Shown here: in pieces, positions 1-7,948 of the stretch | Layout of the letters: each line of letters starts with the position of its first letter | How positions within the stretch are numbered: position 1 is the stretch's first letter | DNA from: Bacteroidota bacterium | GTDB lineage: Bacteria > Bacteroidota > Bacteroidia > Chitinophagales > Chitinophagaceae | DNA length: 16,918 nucleotides | NCBI GenBank assembly: GCA_023427575.1 | Contig: JAEZAY010000532.1 | Span: 1 to 16,918 of the forward strand | Reading direction: 5' to 3' | The notes under the pieces: generated by a model | The model's input: the letters and a program-made list of their open reading frames with translations, nothing else | What the model was told of the DNA's origin: nothing | Databases searched by the model: none | Position numbers and translations under genes: made by a program

Positions 1-1
1 G

Positions 2-316
2 GTAATCGTTTGCCAAACGGAAAGAACCCAGTTGGGTAACCGGGAAAAAGCGATGCAAATGTTGCGGACAAAATTGTATGAGGAACAGGTTCGCAAGCAG
101 GAAGACGAAATCTCCAGACACCGGAAAAGCCTGGTAAGCACTGGCGACCGCAGTGCCAAAATCAGAACTTATAACTATCCGCAGGGTCGGGTAACCGATC
201 ACCGGATAGGGCTAACCGTTTACAATCTGGATGCGGTTATGAATGGAGAAGTACAGGAATTTATCGACGCCCTGCAGTTTGCCGAGAATGCGGAAAAACT
301 GACAAAATCAAATTAA
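2..316 (+). CDS. prfA: Peptide chain release factor 1, C-terminal part (5' end outside window)
   Basis: This is the C-terminal part of class I release factor RF1, which reads UAA and UAG stop codons on the ribosome and triggers release of the finished peptide. The frame is open from base 2, so the gene starts before the window and the catalytic GGQ loop is not included. The tail shows the RF1 signature: a basic helix (NREKAMQMLRTKLYEEQ), then GDRSAKIRTYNYPQGRVTDH, then the IGLT...LDAVMNGE strand-helix end. RF2 differs in this block. A TTG at position 32 could be read as a start, but it lies inside the conserved domain and is not one. The next + strand terminator-like hairpin is about 240 bases downstream (558-581), so the transcript may have a long 3' tail. 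Confidence 0.95.
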   Translation, partial: VIVCQTERTQLGNREKAMQMLRTKLYEEQVRKQEDEISRHRKSLVSTGDRSAKIRTYNYPQGRVTDHRIGLTVYNLDAVMNGEVQEFIDALQFAENAEKLTKSN

Positions 317-551
317 TTGTAATTTAACAATGTTAAGTTTTATCCAAATTGAGGAAAGCGGTGGACTTAAATCGGGATTATTTATTTCCTTTGTGATGTC
401 GATCAAGTATATAAGAAGTTCTTTTTGAATGTTTTAAACTATTTAACGCAAACTGTATCATGAATGGCATTCGATTTGCGTTATATGTATCAGTTCTATT
501 AATTAATTTATTGCAATAGCAGTCAATTTTCTCATAAGCAGTTAGTTTTGG
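317..551. other. AT-rich intergenic region between prfA and the convergent vanZ-like gene
   Basis: No open frame here looks like a gene. The region carries a dyad (444-483) and leads into a + strand terminator at 558-581, so it is either the 3' untranslated tail of prfA or a locus for a small RNA. I could not find a full TTG/TAnnTTTG promoter pair inside it. Confidence 0.6.
444..483. repeat. 9-bp inverted repeat with an inner palindrome
   Basis: The arms TAACGCAAA (444-452) and TTTGCGTTA (475-483) are perfectly complementary. The 22-base loop holds a second small palindrome, GAATGGCATTC (462-472). As RNA this folds into a long stem-loop. As DNA it could be a binding site. No T-run follows, so it is not an intrinsic terminator. 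Confidence 0.55.
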
Positions 552-980
552 TTACAACCCCTGTTTCCACAGGGGTTTTTTCATGCCCCGCCTTTTCCGG
601 TTTAACAGCACAATTATTATACTGAAGACAATAGCGCCTACCGAGTTCGCAACAATATCCATCCCGTCAAAATCCCTGAAAGGAATCAGATGTTTCTGTA
701 CATATTCCATAATGATACCCAGCACAATCACAAGGCTGCAAATCAGTATTACCCGTGCTTCCCATCTGGAAGGATCGATGCGGGTTAGAAAAAAGTATGA
801 CCATAACATGGCCATAGATCCATAGAGGATAAAATGAATGAGCTTATCGGCATTTTTAAAGCTGAACATTCCAATTCCCGGAAATTCCGATCCCGGTATG
901 CACATCAGTGCGATGGTGATGAATGTCCAGGCAAGAGGAATAAGCAGGTAGCCGGATAATTTTTCTAATAACGATATCAT
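552..980 (-). CDS. VanZ-family small membrane protein
   Basis: This 142-residue integral membrane protein belongs to the VanZ-like family, named after a teicoplanin-resistance accessory protein; most members have no known function. Four hydrophobic segments are visible (about residues 10-28, 48-65, 75-91 and 108-126), followed by a basic tail (NRKRRGMKK) that probably faces the cytoplasm. Family marks are DKLIHF before helix 2, the Glu after helix 3 (MEYVQ), and RDFDGMD with the following AN..G before helix 4. It lies 73 bases downstream of gcvH on the same strand, and a gcvH-vanZ order is common in Bacteroidota, so the two are probably co-transcribed. Nothing in the context points to glycopeptide resistance. 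Confidence 0.85.
   Translation of the reverse strand: MISLLEKLSGYLLIPLAWTFITIALMCIPGSEFPGIGMFSFKNADKLIHFILYGSMAMLWSYFFLTRIDPSRWEARVILICSLVIVLGIIMEYVQKHLIPFRDFDGMDIVANSVGAIVFSIIIVLLNRKRRGMKKPLWKQGL
558..581 (+). terminator. Intrinsic terminator on the + strand, overlapping the end of the convergent vanZ-like gene
   Basis: The 7-bp stem CCCCTGT (558-564) / ACAGGGG (569-575) with a TTCC loop is followed directly by six Ts (576-581). The hairpin lies inside the last codons of the minus-strand gene ending at 552. Only the + strand has the T-run, so it should stop transcripts coming from prfA or from the gap before it. Confidence 0.75.
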
Positions 981-1053
981 TGGGCAATCTCCCCATTTAA
1001 TAATTCTGGAACGATTGCGCTTTCAAGCGCTTTCTTTTTGTGGCTGAATATGA

Positions 1054-1434
1054 TCAGGCTCCAGTCAGTTCCTGATAAGCCGATGCATCCATTAGTGATT
1101 CCACTTCCGCCGGGTCATTTACTTTCATTTTGATCATCCATCCTTCTCCGTATGGATCGGTATTAACCAGTTCGGGTGAACCGGCCAATGCAGGATTTAC
1201 TTCGTTAATGGTTCCTGATACCGGAAGAAACAGATCAGATACGGTTTTCACCGCTTCCACCGAGCCAAATACCTCATTAGCCTCCAGCGATTTGCCTGCG
1301 GTTTCAATTTCAACATACACGATATCACCCAATTCGCCCTGGGCAAAATCGGTGATTCCGATCGTAGCGATATCGCCATCCAGACGAACCCATTCGTGGT
1401 CTTTTGTATAACGCAGATTTTCAGGTAGTTTCAT
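1054..1434 (-). CDS. gcvH: Glycine cleavage system H protein
   Basis: This is the lipoyl-carrying shuttle protein of the glycine cleavage complex, which passes the aminomethyl group and reducing equivalents between the P, T and L proteins. At 126 residues it is the usual length and complete. The N-terminal KDHEWV and the lipoylation site ESVEAVK-like segment (GSVEAVKTVSD, with Lys63 as the lipoylated residue) are intact, followed by the conserved PVSG.I.EVN and DPYGEGWMIK blocks. The ATG start fits the family N-terminus. The P, T and L genes are not in the window, as usual for Bacteroidota, where gcvH often stands apart. A possible -7 element lies 20-27 bases upstream of the start. The vanZ-like gene follows on the same strand. 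Confidence 0.97.
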   Translation of the reverse strand: MKLPENLRYTKDHEWVRLDGDIATIGITDFAQGELGDIVYVEIETAGKSLEANEVFGSVEAVKTVSDLFLPVSGTINEVNPALAGSPELVNTDPYGEGWMIKMKVNDPAEVESLMDASAYQELTGA

Positions 1435-1453
1435 TGTTAAGAATTTTAAGTTG

Positions 1454-1461
1454 CAAGATTA
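1454..1461 (-). promoter_or_regulatory. Possible Bacteroidota -7 element for gcvH
   Basis: Read on the minus strand this is TAATCTTG, one mismatch from the TAnnTTTG consensus, ending 19 bases before the gcvH ATG. No convincing TTG lies at the usual -33 distance, so the call is tentative. Confidence 0.35.
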
Positions 1462-1520
1462 CAAAAAAGAAATCTGATCAGTACGATTGGTGATAATTAT
1501 GAATCAGTCGATATTTCCCC

Positions 1521-2216
1521 TTATTTCCCGGCGCTTCTTTTAATGAGCCTGGCCCGGATGATCCGCACATCTTCCTCTGGCTTATCATTCCCCGTTCTTC
1601 CACTTGTTTTTACAGCGGCAATGGAGTCAACAACTTCAAGTCCTTTTACGATTTCTCCAAAAACGGTGTATTGCTGATCAAGATGCGGAGCTCCGCCCAC
1701 TGTTTTGTACGCTTCACGATGCAATTCGGGAAATACATAACCCTGCATCCGGAAAGCCGAAACAGAATCCAGTCCTTTATCAGTAAACCGGGTTCCCTGC
1801 ACAATATAGAACTGAGTTCCACTGCTTCTTTTTTCGGGGTTCACCGCATCGCCCATTCTGGCCGCAGCAATTACGCCTTTCCGATGAAATAACTCTTTTC
1901 TAAATTCGGCAGGGATCGTAAAATTGGCCAGGCTTGTATCGGCAGAAGCTTTGGTTTTCGGATCCCCGGCCTGGATCATAAATCCTCTGATGACACGGTG
2001 GAAAAGAATTCCATTATAATATCCCGATTTCACCAGCTTCAAAAAGTTATTGCGATGGATGGGAGTGGAATCGGAAAGCCGGATCTGCATCACTCCCTTG
2101 CTTGTCAGCATTTCCACATCAGTATTGAGGTCTTTTTTTCGGATTCCCTCAGCCACCCTTGGGCTACAGGCAAAACAAAAAACCATCAGTGCCGAAAAAC
2201 TGAAAATTCGCAGCAT
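1521..2216 (-). CDS. Exported peptidyl-prolyl cis-trans isomerase, cyclophilin type (probable lipoprotein)
   Basis: This 231-residue cyclophilin catalyses cis-trans isomerisation of peptide bonds before proline, here most likely in the periplasm as a folding aid. The N-terminus is a short hydrophobic export signal ending in FCFAC. Cys17 may be lipidated, although the -2 and -3 residues are not canonical. The core motif FHRVIRGFMIQAGD spans residues 72-85 with the catalytic Arg74, followed by SSGTQFYI (about 131-138) and YTVFGEIVKGLEVVD (about 183-197). A longer loop at about 143-180 is typical of Bacteroidota homologues. It is encoded 28 bases downstream of the 123-residue gene, so the two probably share a transcript. 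The 86-base gap before gcvH may hold a separate promoter. Confidence 0.93.
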   Translation of the reverse strand: MLRIFSFSALMVFCFACSPRVAEGIRKKDLNTDVEMLTSKGVMQIRLSDSTPIHRNNFLKLVKSGYYNGILFHRVIRGFMIQAGDPKTKASADTSLANFTIPAEFRKELFHRKGVIAAARMGDAVNPEKRSSGTQFYIVQGTRFTDKGLDSVSAFRMQGYVFPELHREAYKTVGGAPHLDQQYTVFGEIVKGLEVVDSIAAVKTSGRTGNDKPEEDVRIIRARLIKRSAGK

Positions 2217-2244
2217 TCGAATTGACTTAAGGATATACTCAAAT

Positions 2245-2616
2245 TTATAAACTATCCACTTCCGGTGAATCTTTCAGTGCATGCGCTTCAAAATACAATA
2301 AAACATGATCCTTGATAAAGTTCTCCTGTTGAAAGGCATCCATTACCGGCAGGGATTTCAACTGCCTGAAATGCGGCCATCCTTCATCGTCGTATCCTTC
2401 TACCAGGTAGTAGCCGCTCTGCGCCAGTAGAGAACAAACCGCCACATGCATCAGATCCTGCTTTTGTTCTTTTGAAAATTTATGTTTGATGGTTCCCAGT
2501 TCCTGAATCCCGATCAAAAATAAAATCGTTTCCAGGTCGGGCTTTTTCCCAAACCGCTCCACCAGCTTTGCTTCCAGGTTCCACCATCTCGTTTGCAGAT
2601 CATCATTGGCTAACAT
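2245..2616 (-). CDS. Conserved protein of unknown function (123 residues)
   Basis: I cannot name a function. The protein is soluble, with no signal peptide or membrane segment, and mainly helical. It has a GKKPDLETILFLIGIQELG segment (about residues 24-42) followed by FSKEQKQDLMHVAVCSLL and a GYY.VEG.DDEGWPHF block; the look is that of a Bacteroidota-conserved housekeeping protein. The ATG at 2616 is preceded by only five bases after a perfect TAACTTTG element (2622-2629), so if this is the start, the message has almost no leader. It heads the minus-strand group with the cyclophilin gene 28 bases downstream, and it is divergent from serS. Confidence 0.8.
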   Translation of the reverse strand: MLANDDLQTRWWNLEAKLVERFGKKPDLETILFLIGIQELGTIKHKFSKEQKQDLMHVAVCSLLAQSGYYLVEGYDDEGWPHFRQLKSLPVMDAFQQENFIKDHVLLYFEAHALKDSPEVDSL

Positions 2617-2621
2617 GGCGG

Positions 2622-2629
2622 CAAAGTTA
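2622..2629 (-). promoter_or_regulatory. Bacteroidota -7 promoter element for the 123-residue gene and cyclophilin
   Basis: On the minus strand this reads TAACTTTG, a perfect TAnnTTTG match. It ends five bases before the ATG at 2616, which implies a leaderless or nearly leaderless transcript. A TTG at the -33 distance is not evident. Confidence 0.5.
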
Positions 2630-2693
2630 GGTGATGAACCGCATTATCGGTTTTAGTTTTGTGGCTGGAAAACATAAAGCTAAGCGGTATCAT

Positions 2694-2701
2694 TATCTTT
2701 G
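2694..2701 (+). promoter_or_regulatory. Bacteroidota -7 promoter element for serS
   Basis: TATCTTTG matches the TAnnTTTG consensus exactly and ends 15 bases before the serS ATG, so the leader would be about 10 bases. The -33 TTG is not clear: the nearest TTTTG, at 2657-2661, is too far upstream. Confidence 0.5.
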
Positions 2702-2716
2702 CCCCAAACCAAGTAC

Positions 2717-4000
2717 ATGTTACAGATAAGTTTTATACGTCAGAACCCGGAACTGGTAAAACAAAGACTGGAAAAAAGAAACTTTAAGGAGATTTCCCTG
2801 GTGGAAAAAGTACTGGAGCTGGATGATAAAAGAAAAAAACTGCAGATTGATTTTGATAATACGCAAGCCGGCGTAAACAGCAGATCCAAAGAGATCGGGC
2901 AACTGATGGCCAAAGGCGAAAAGGAAAATGCGGAAAACAAAAAAAAGGAAGTGGCCGAACTGAAAGCCCTGCTCCAGCCCATCAGTACAGATTTGGAATC
3001 GGCTGAAAAGCAATTGCAGGAATTAATCATTCTTCTTCCGAACCTTCCGGCCGATATCGTTCCTTTTGGAAAAACACCCGAAGACAATGAACTGGTGCGC
3101 GAAGGCGGCTCCATTCCAAACCTGCCGGAAACAGCGGTTCCGCATTGGGATCTGGCCAAACAATTCCAGCTTATTAATTTTGATCTGGGCACCAAACTTA
3201 CCGGCAGCGGATTCCCGGTATACATTAATAAAGGAGCCAGGCTGCAAAGAGCCCTGATCCAGTATTTTCTCGATTTCAATATCGAAGCCGGTTATACGGA
3301 ATACATGCCTCCGCTAATGGTGAATGCCAGCTCCGCCTATGGCACTGGGCAATTGCCTGATAAAGAAGGGCAAATGTATCATGCCACTGAAGATAATTTT
3401 TACCTGATCCCCACTTCGGAAGTACCTCTGACCAATATCTATCGCGACGAGATCCTGAAAGAATCTGAACTGCCGATCCGCATGACCGCCTATACTCCCT
3501 GTTTCCGTAGGGAAGCAGGAAGTTATGGCAAGGACGTGCGGGGTTTGAACCGTCTACATCAGTTTGACAAGGTGGAGCTGGTTCAAATTGTAAATCCCGA
3601 AACCAGTTACCAGGTGTTGGACGAAATGGTGAATCATGTGGAAAAACTGATCCAGTTGCTGGAACTGCCATACCGGATCCTGCGGCTTTGTGGCGGCGAT
3701 ATGGGATTCACTTCCGCGCTTACTTATGATTTTGAAGTATACAGCGCAGCCCAGAAAAAATGGCTGGAAGTGAGCTCTGTATCCAATTTTGAGTCATTTC
3801 AAACCAACCGCCTAAAGCTTAGATTCAAAGATGGCAACGGAAAAACCCAATTGGCTCATTCCCTGAACGGCAGTTCGCTGGCCCTGCCAAGAATTCTTGC
3901 CTGTTTGCTGGAAAATAACCAGGCCGGTGATTCTATCCGGATCCCTGCTGTATTGCACTCCTATTTTGGCGCCGCCAGCATCGATTCGGTTAAAGGATAA
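2717..4000 (+). CDS. serS: Serine-tRNA ligase
   Basis: This class II aminoacyl-tRNA synthetase charges tRNA-Ser (and tRNA-Sec where present) with serine in the cytoplasm. I use the ATG at 2717 (427 residues): MLQISFIRQNPE is the standard family start, while the upstream TTG at 2699 lies inside the predicted promoter. Residues of about 28-105 are the charged, heptad-like helical arm that binds the long variable arm of tRNA-Ser. The catalytic core follows: TSEVPLTN begins at Thr233, motif 2 is FRREAGSYGKD.RGL.R.HQF (Phe263, Arg264 and Arg265), and motif 3 is NGSSLALPRILACLLENNQ with Arg392. The C-terminal end is complete. It is separated by 145 bases from the next gene, with which no functional link is evident. 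Confidence 0.98.
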   Translation: MLQISFIRQNPELVKQRLEKRNFKEISLVEKVLELDDKRKKLQIDFDNTQAGVNSRSKEIGQLMAKGEKENAENKKKEVAELKALLQPISTDLESAEKQLQELIILLPNLPADIVPFGKTPEDNELVREGGSIPNLPETAVPHWDLAKQFQLINFDLGTKLTGSGFPVYINKGARLQRALIQYFLDFNIEAGYTEYMPPLMVNASSAYGTGQLPDKEGQMYHATEDNFYLIPTSEVPLTNIYRDEILKESELPIRMTAYTPCFRREAGSYGKDVRGLNRLHQFDKVELVQIVNPETSYQVLDEMVNHVEKLIQLLELPYRILRLCGGDMGFTSALTYDFEVYSAAQKKWLEVSSVSNFESFQTNRLKLRFKDGNGKTQLAHSLNGSSLALPRILACLLENNQAGDSIRIPAVLHSYFGAASIDSVKG

Positions 4001-4011
4001 TTGAAGGCTTT

Positions 4012-4019
4012 TAATTTTG
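4012..4019 (+). promoter_or_regulatory. Possible -7 promoter element upstream of the PSCyt1/DUF1549/DUF1553 operon
   Basis: TAATTTTG matches TAnnTTTG and lies 126 bases before the operon's first ATG. A small perfect hairpin (TTCCG, five As, CGGAA; 4069-4083) would be in the leader. No good -33 TTG is visible. A second, weaker element (TATCTTAC at 4131) lies closer to the gene. Confidence 0.3.
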
Positions 4020-4145
4020 CGAAATCAGAGGCAATTTTTGTGCATCTGATCAGGGCATAGATTTTCTGTTCCGAAAAACGGAAGCGGGATTTTGCAGCCC
4101 ATTCCCTGTCCGATTCTGAAAATTCTTTGGTATCTTACCAGTCTA

Positions 4146-6482
4146 ATGATAGCCCGCAAATCACTTTTTTTTGGCTTCGGTTTTACCGCTGCCATTGCCC
4201 TGCTTGCTGCCTGCTTCAGCCGGGAATCCGGAACAGATGCGAATGCCATTCCCGATCAGGTCGACTTTAATTTCCATATCAAACCAATACTATCCGATCG
4301 ATGTTTTAAATGTCATGGGCCAGATGAAAATACCCGGGAGGCCGACCTGCGCCTCGATATTGAATCTATAGCGTATGCGGCATTAAAGAACAAACCGGGA
4401 AAACACGCCATCATTCCCGGGAAGCCGGGCGAAAGTGAATTGATCGCACGTATCTACGCTGAAGATCCACAGATGATCATGCCTCCGGTAGAATCTAACC
4501 TGGTTCTGACCGAAACGGAAAAAGCGCTTCTTAAAAAATGGGTGGCTCAGGGCGCTAAGTATAAAAAGCACTGGGCATATATCGCGCCCGTTAAACCTGA
4601 ATTGCCTGAAGTAAAAGACGAGAAATGGGTCAGGAACGAAATCGACCGGTTTATTCTGGCAAAGCTGGAATCGGCACGCATAAAGCCATCAGCAGAAGCC
4701 GATAAGGAAAGGCTTATCCGCCGCGTTTCATTCGATCTTACCGGACTGCCACCTGATACTAAAACAATCGACCAGTTCGTGAACGATCCTTCCCCTGATG
4801 CATACCCGAAAATGGTTGACCGGCTTCTGGCCTCGCCTGCATTTGGTGAACGCTGGGCCAACTACTGGCTCGATCTGGCCCGCTATGGCGATACACATGG
4901 CTATCAGGATGATCTTCCACGTACAATGTGGCCCTGGCGCGATTGGGTTATTAAGGCTTTTAATGAAAACATGCCTTACGACCGCTTCGTTACCTGGCAA
5001 CTTGCAGGCGATCTTTTGCCCGATGCCAATAAAGAACAGCTTCTGGCATCGGCCTTTAACCGGAATCACAAGATCAGCCAGGAAGGCGGGATCATTGATG
5101 AAGAATACCGGGTGGAATATGTTGCTGATAGAACCAATACATTTGGGAAAGCCTTTATAAGTCTATCAGTGGAGTGTAGCCGCTGTCACGATCATAAATA
5201 TGATCCGGTTTCACAAAAGGAATATTTCAGTCTTTATGCATTCTTCAACAACCTGAAAGAAACGGGTTTTGTTCAAAACCTGGAAACTCCCCTCCCCTGG
5301 ATGACAATCAGCCAGACTGATCTGCAACAGGATCTGAAATTTCTGAATGCTTCTGATTTTATCAGGTCTGAAAAGGATACGATTCGCCAGATGATCATGA
5401 AGGAAGAACCCGGAATTCGTAAAACTCATGTGCTGGAACGAGGCGTATACGATGCTCCGGGCGAACTGGTGGAACCAGGTGTTCCCGAAACAATCCTGAG
5501 CTTTAACACGAGCTACGAAAAAAACCGCCTGGGATTGTCGAAATGGCTTTTTGATCCCAAAAATCCATTAACCTCCAGGTCCATCGTTAACCGGTTCTGG
5601 CAGGAAATGTTCGGCAAAGGCATCGTGGAAAGCGCGGAGGATTTTGGCAATCAGGGTTCTATTCCTACACATCCTGAACTGCTCGACTGGATGGCCGTAA
5701 AATTTGTGGAATCGAAATGGGATATGAAAAGCCTGCTTCGGATGATTGTTTTGTCGAATACCTATCGCCAGTCATCGGCGCTAAGTCCTGAATTAAAAGA
5801 AAAAGACCCGGCGAACGATCTATATGCGCGGGGTCCCAGATACCGGATGAATTCTGAAATGATCCGCGATAACGTTCTTTTTTCAAGCGGATTATTATAC
5901 AACGAAATTGGTGGTCCCAGTGTGAAACCCTATCAGCCCGAAGGCCTTTGGGATGAAGTATCGGTGGGCGACAAAAGCGGATACCGGGGCGAAACCTCTT
6001 ATATCGTGGATACCGGCACAAAAATCTACCGCCGCAGCCTGTATACGTACTGGCGACGCACAATGCCTCCGCCTTCAATGATAACATTTGACAATCCATC
6101 GCGTGAACTTTGCGAAGTGCGGAGAACCCGAACCAGTACGCCATTGCAGAGCCTGGTTCTGTTAAATGATCCGCAGATCCTGGAAGCATCGAGGGTTCTG
6201 GCATATCGGGTTCTTGAACAAAACATTTCCGACGAAGAGCGGATTGCCCATGCCTTCCGGCGAATAACGGGCAGAAGGCCGGCGCCTGAAGAAGTGGAGA
6301 TGCTGAAATCATTCCATGATGGCGAACTTGAAAAAATGAATGCCAAAAAAGAATCGGCGAAGAAGATTTTAAGCGTAGGTCAATATCCACCGAATCAGAA
6401 GCTGAATGAGTCTGCAGCTGCAGCAATGATGCTCACCATTCATACGATTTATAACCTGGATGAATCTATCACAAAAACCTAA
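4146..6482 (+). CDS. Planctomycete-type cytochrome c lipoprotein with PSCyt1, DUF1549 and DUF1553 domains
   Basis: I use the ATG at 4146 (778 residues) because it gives a clean lipoprotein signal: basic start, hydrophobic stretch, then LLAAC with Cys23. The longer frame from 4092 would spoil it. Order of domains: PSCyt1 at about 43-140 with haem motif CFKCH (Cys53, Cys56, His57) and a distal MPP; DUF1549 (PSCyt2) at about 160-380, with the FDLTGLPP, ERWANYWLDLARYGDTHGYQ and GDLLPDA segments and a second motif CSRCHDHKYDP (Cys344, Cys347, His348); and DUF1553 (PSD1) at about 480-750, with NR.WQ..FGKG.V...EDFG and RR..TPLQ.L..LNDP. The family is common in Planctomycetes and Verrucomicrobia and its reaction is not established. 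This copy lacks the extra lectin-like insert seen in many longer relatives. It leads a tight operon. Haem attachment and an envelope redox role are inferred from the motifs. Confidence 0.9.
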   Translation: MIARKSLFFGFGFTAAIALLAACFSRESGTDANAIPDQVDFNFHIKPILSDRCFKCHGPDENTREADLRLDIESIAYAALKNKPGKHAIIPGKPGESELIARIYAEDPQMIMPPVESNLVLTETEKALLKKWVAQGAKYKKHWAYIAPVKPELPEVKDEKWVRNEIDRFILAKLESARIKPSAEADKERLIRRVSFDLTGLPPDTKTIDQFVNDPSPDAYPKMVDRLLASPAFGERWANYWLDLARYGDTHGYQDDLPRTMWPWRDWVIKAFNENMPYDRFVTWQLAGDLLPDANKEQLLASAFNRNHKISQEGGIIDEEYRVEYVADRTNTFGKAFISLSVECSRCHDHKYDPVSQKEYFSLYAFFNNLKETGFVQNLETPLPWMTISQTDLQQDLKFLNASDFIRSEKDTIRQMIMKEEPGIRKTHVLERGVYDAPGELVEPGVPETILSFNTSYEKNRLGLSKWLFDPKNPLTSRSIVNRFWQEMFGKGIVESAEDFGNQGSIPTHPELLDWMAVKFVESKWDMKSLLRMIVLSNTYRQSSALSPELKEKDPANDLYARGPRYRMNSEMIRDNVLFSSGLLYNEIGGPSVKPYQPEGLWDEVSVGDKSGYRGETSYIVDTGTKIYRRSLYTYWRRTMPPPSMITFDNPSRELCEVRRTRTSTPLQSLVLLNDPQILEASRVLAYRVLEQNISDEERIAHAFRRITGRRPAPEEVEMLKSFHDGELEKMNAKKESAKKILSVGQYPPNQKLNESAAAAMMLTIHTIYNLDESITKT

Positions 6483-6488
6483 ACCGGA

Positions 6489-7940
6489 ATGGAGAAAGAA
6501 TTACTGGAGCACAGACTGAATATGAACCGGCGGCATTTTTTGTCGCGTTTAAGTCTTGGAATCGGATCGGTGGCACTGGGATCCCTGCTGATTCCCGATC
6601 TGTTTACTTCTGCAGGCGAAGAAGATGCCTTACCCGCCGGCATTGCGCATTTTGCGCCTAAAGCAAAAAGAGTTATCTATCTTTTCCAGAGCGGAGCTCC
6701 TTCGCAACTTGATCTTTTTGACTACAAGCCGCTGCTAAATAAAATGCAGGGACAGGATTTGCCTGAATCGATCCGGAAAGGCCAGCGTTTAACAGGGATG
6801 ACCGCCGGACAATCAAGCTTTCCGCTGGCAGGTTCCATCTTCAAATTCAATCAGTATGGTGAGTCACGGGCATGGATAAGCGAACTAATGCCCTATACGT
6901 CAAAGATTGTGGATGATGTTTGCTTTGTGCGTTCAATGAATACTGAAGCCATCAACCACGATCCTGCGGTGACATTTTTCCAGACCGGGAGCCAGCAGCC
7001 CGGGCGGCCAAGCTTTGGGTCCTGGCTTAGTTATGGATTGGGAAGTGATAATAAGAATCTTCCCGACTACTGTGTTTTTCTGTCCCGGGGCCAGGGGAAT
7101 ATCCAACCCCTTGCATCGCGTCTTTGGGGCAGTGGATTTTTAGATTCTATACACCAGGGGGTTCAGTTCCGTTCGGCGAATGATCCTGTTTTATATCTGC
7201 AGGACCCCGAAGGCATGGATCGCGATACCAGACGTAAAATGCTTGATAAGATTGCGGCCCTGAACGAGATTCAGCTTCAGGAATTTCAGGACCCGGAAAT
7301 TGCTACCCGCATTTCACAATATGAAATGGCTTACCGGATGCAGACTTCCGTTCCCGAAGTGCTGGATATAAACGATGAACCCGAACATATCTTTAAAATG
7401 TATGGTCCGGATTCAATGAAACCCGGGACCTTTGCTTCCAATTGTATCCAGGCACGCCGCCTGGCTGAAAGAGGAGTACGTTTTGTGCAGCTTTATCATA
7501 TGGGTTGGGATCAGCATTCTGATCTTCCCCGCGATATTAAAAATCTGGCGAAGGATACCGACCAGCCATCGGCTGCGCTGATCATGGATCTAAAACAAAG
7601 AGGATTGCTGGATGATACTCTGGTTATCTGGGGCGGAGAATTTGGACGAACCAATTATTGCCAGGGGCGCCTCAGCGTAGACGATTATGGAAGAGATCAC
7701 CATCCCCGGGCATTTACCATCTGGATGGCAGGTGCAGGCATTAAACCGGGTATTGTATATGGAGAAACCGATGAGTTCGGATATAATGTAGTGAAAGATC
7801 CCGTTCACGTGCATGATTTTCAGGCAACCGTATTAAATCAACTCGGTATCAACCACGAGAAGCTCACTTTTAAACACCAGGGAAGGCGGTATCGGCTGAC
7901 CGATGTCAGCGGGCATGTAGTGAAGGATATTCTTATTTAA
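6489..7940 (+). CDS. DUF1501 protein with twin-arginine export signal
   Basis: This 483-residue protein belongs to DUF1501, the family usually encoded beside PSCyt1/DUF1549/DUF1553 genes; as I recall, it is related to the alkaline phosphatase/sulfatase fold. The ATG at 6489 is 6 bases after the previous stop. Family members usually have a short leader before the RRHFL signal, so this start is preferred to the internal ATG at 6522. The signal is [15 protein letters not shown] (Arg14 and Arg15), pointing to Tat export of a folded protein. Candidate metal ligands are GWDQH (Asp341, His343), GGEFGRT (382-388), GRDHHP (Asp403, His404, His405) and VHVHD (His440, His442, Asp443). No Ser/Thr/Cys nucleophile in a sulfatase-like context was recognised, so hydrolysis is not established. 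The tight spacing says it acts with the cytochrome lipoprotein. Confidence 0.9.
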   Translation: MEKELLEHRLNMNRRHFLSRLSLGIGSVALGSLLIPDLFTSAGEEDALPAGIAHFAPKAKRVIYLFQSGAPSQLDLFDYKPLLNKMQGQDLPESIRKGQRLTGMTAGQSSFPLAGSIFKFNQYGESRAWISELMPYTSKIVDDVCFVRSMNTEAINHDPAVTFFQTGSQQPGRPSFGSWLSYGLGSDNKNLPDYCVFLSRGQGNIQPLASRLWGSGFLDSIHQGVQFRSANDPVLYLQDPEGMDRDTRRKMLDKIAALNEIQLQEFQDPEIATRISQYEMAYRMQTSVPEVLDINDEPEHIFKMYGPDSMKPGTFASNCIQARRLAERGVRFVQLYHMGWDQHSDLPRDIKNLAKDTDQPSAALIMDLKQRGLLDDTLVIWGGEFGRTNYCQGRLSVDDYGRDHHPRAFTIWMAGAGIKPGIVYGETDEFGYNVVKDPVHVHDFQATVLNQLGINHEKLTFKHQGRRYRLTDVSGHVVKDILI

Positions 7941-7948
7941 ATTCCAGC

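Noticed and set aside
341..349. TTATCCAAA as a DnaA-box-like site
   Set aside because: It is a single near-match without a cluster, so it gives no support for an origin.
1017..1040. Hairpin GCGCT-TTCA-AGCGC followed by TTTCTTTTT between vanZ-like and gcvH
   Set aside because: The T-run is on the + strand while both neighbours are on the minus strand. It could be a lone antisense terminator but nothing on the + strand needs it.
3276..3671. Minus-strand frame inside serS
   Set aside because: It is covered by the conserved catalytic core of SerS and has an unlikely composition rich in Cys, Pro and Arg.
4092..4145. Earlier start of the cytochrome lipoprotein gene
   Set aside because: It would put 18 residues ahead of an otherwise standard lipoprotein signal.
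5665..6426. Long antisense frame (253 residues) on the minus strand
   Set aside because: It lies wholly inside the DUF1553 part of the cytochrome lipoprotein gene, shows no recognisable motif and is best explained as a shadow of the real gene.
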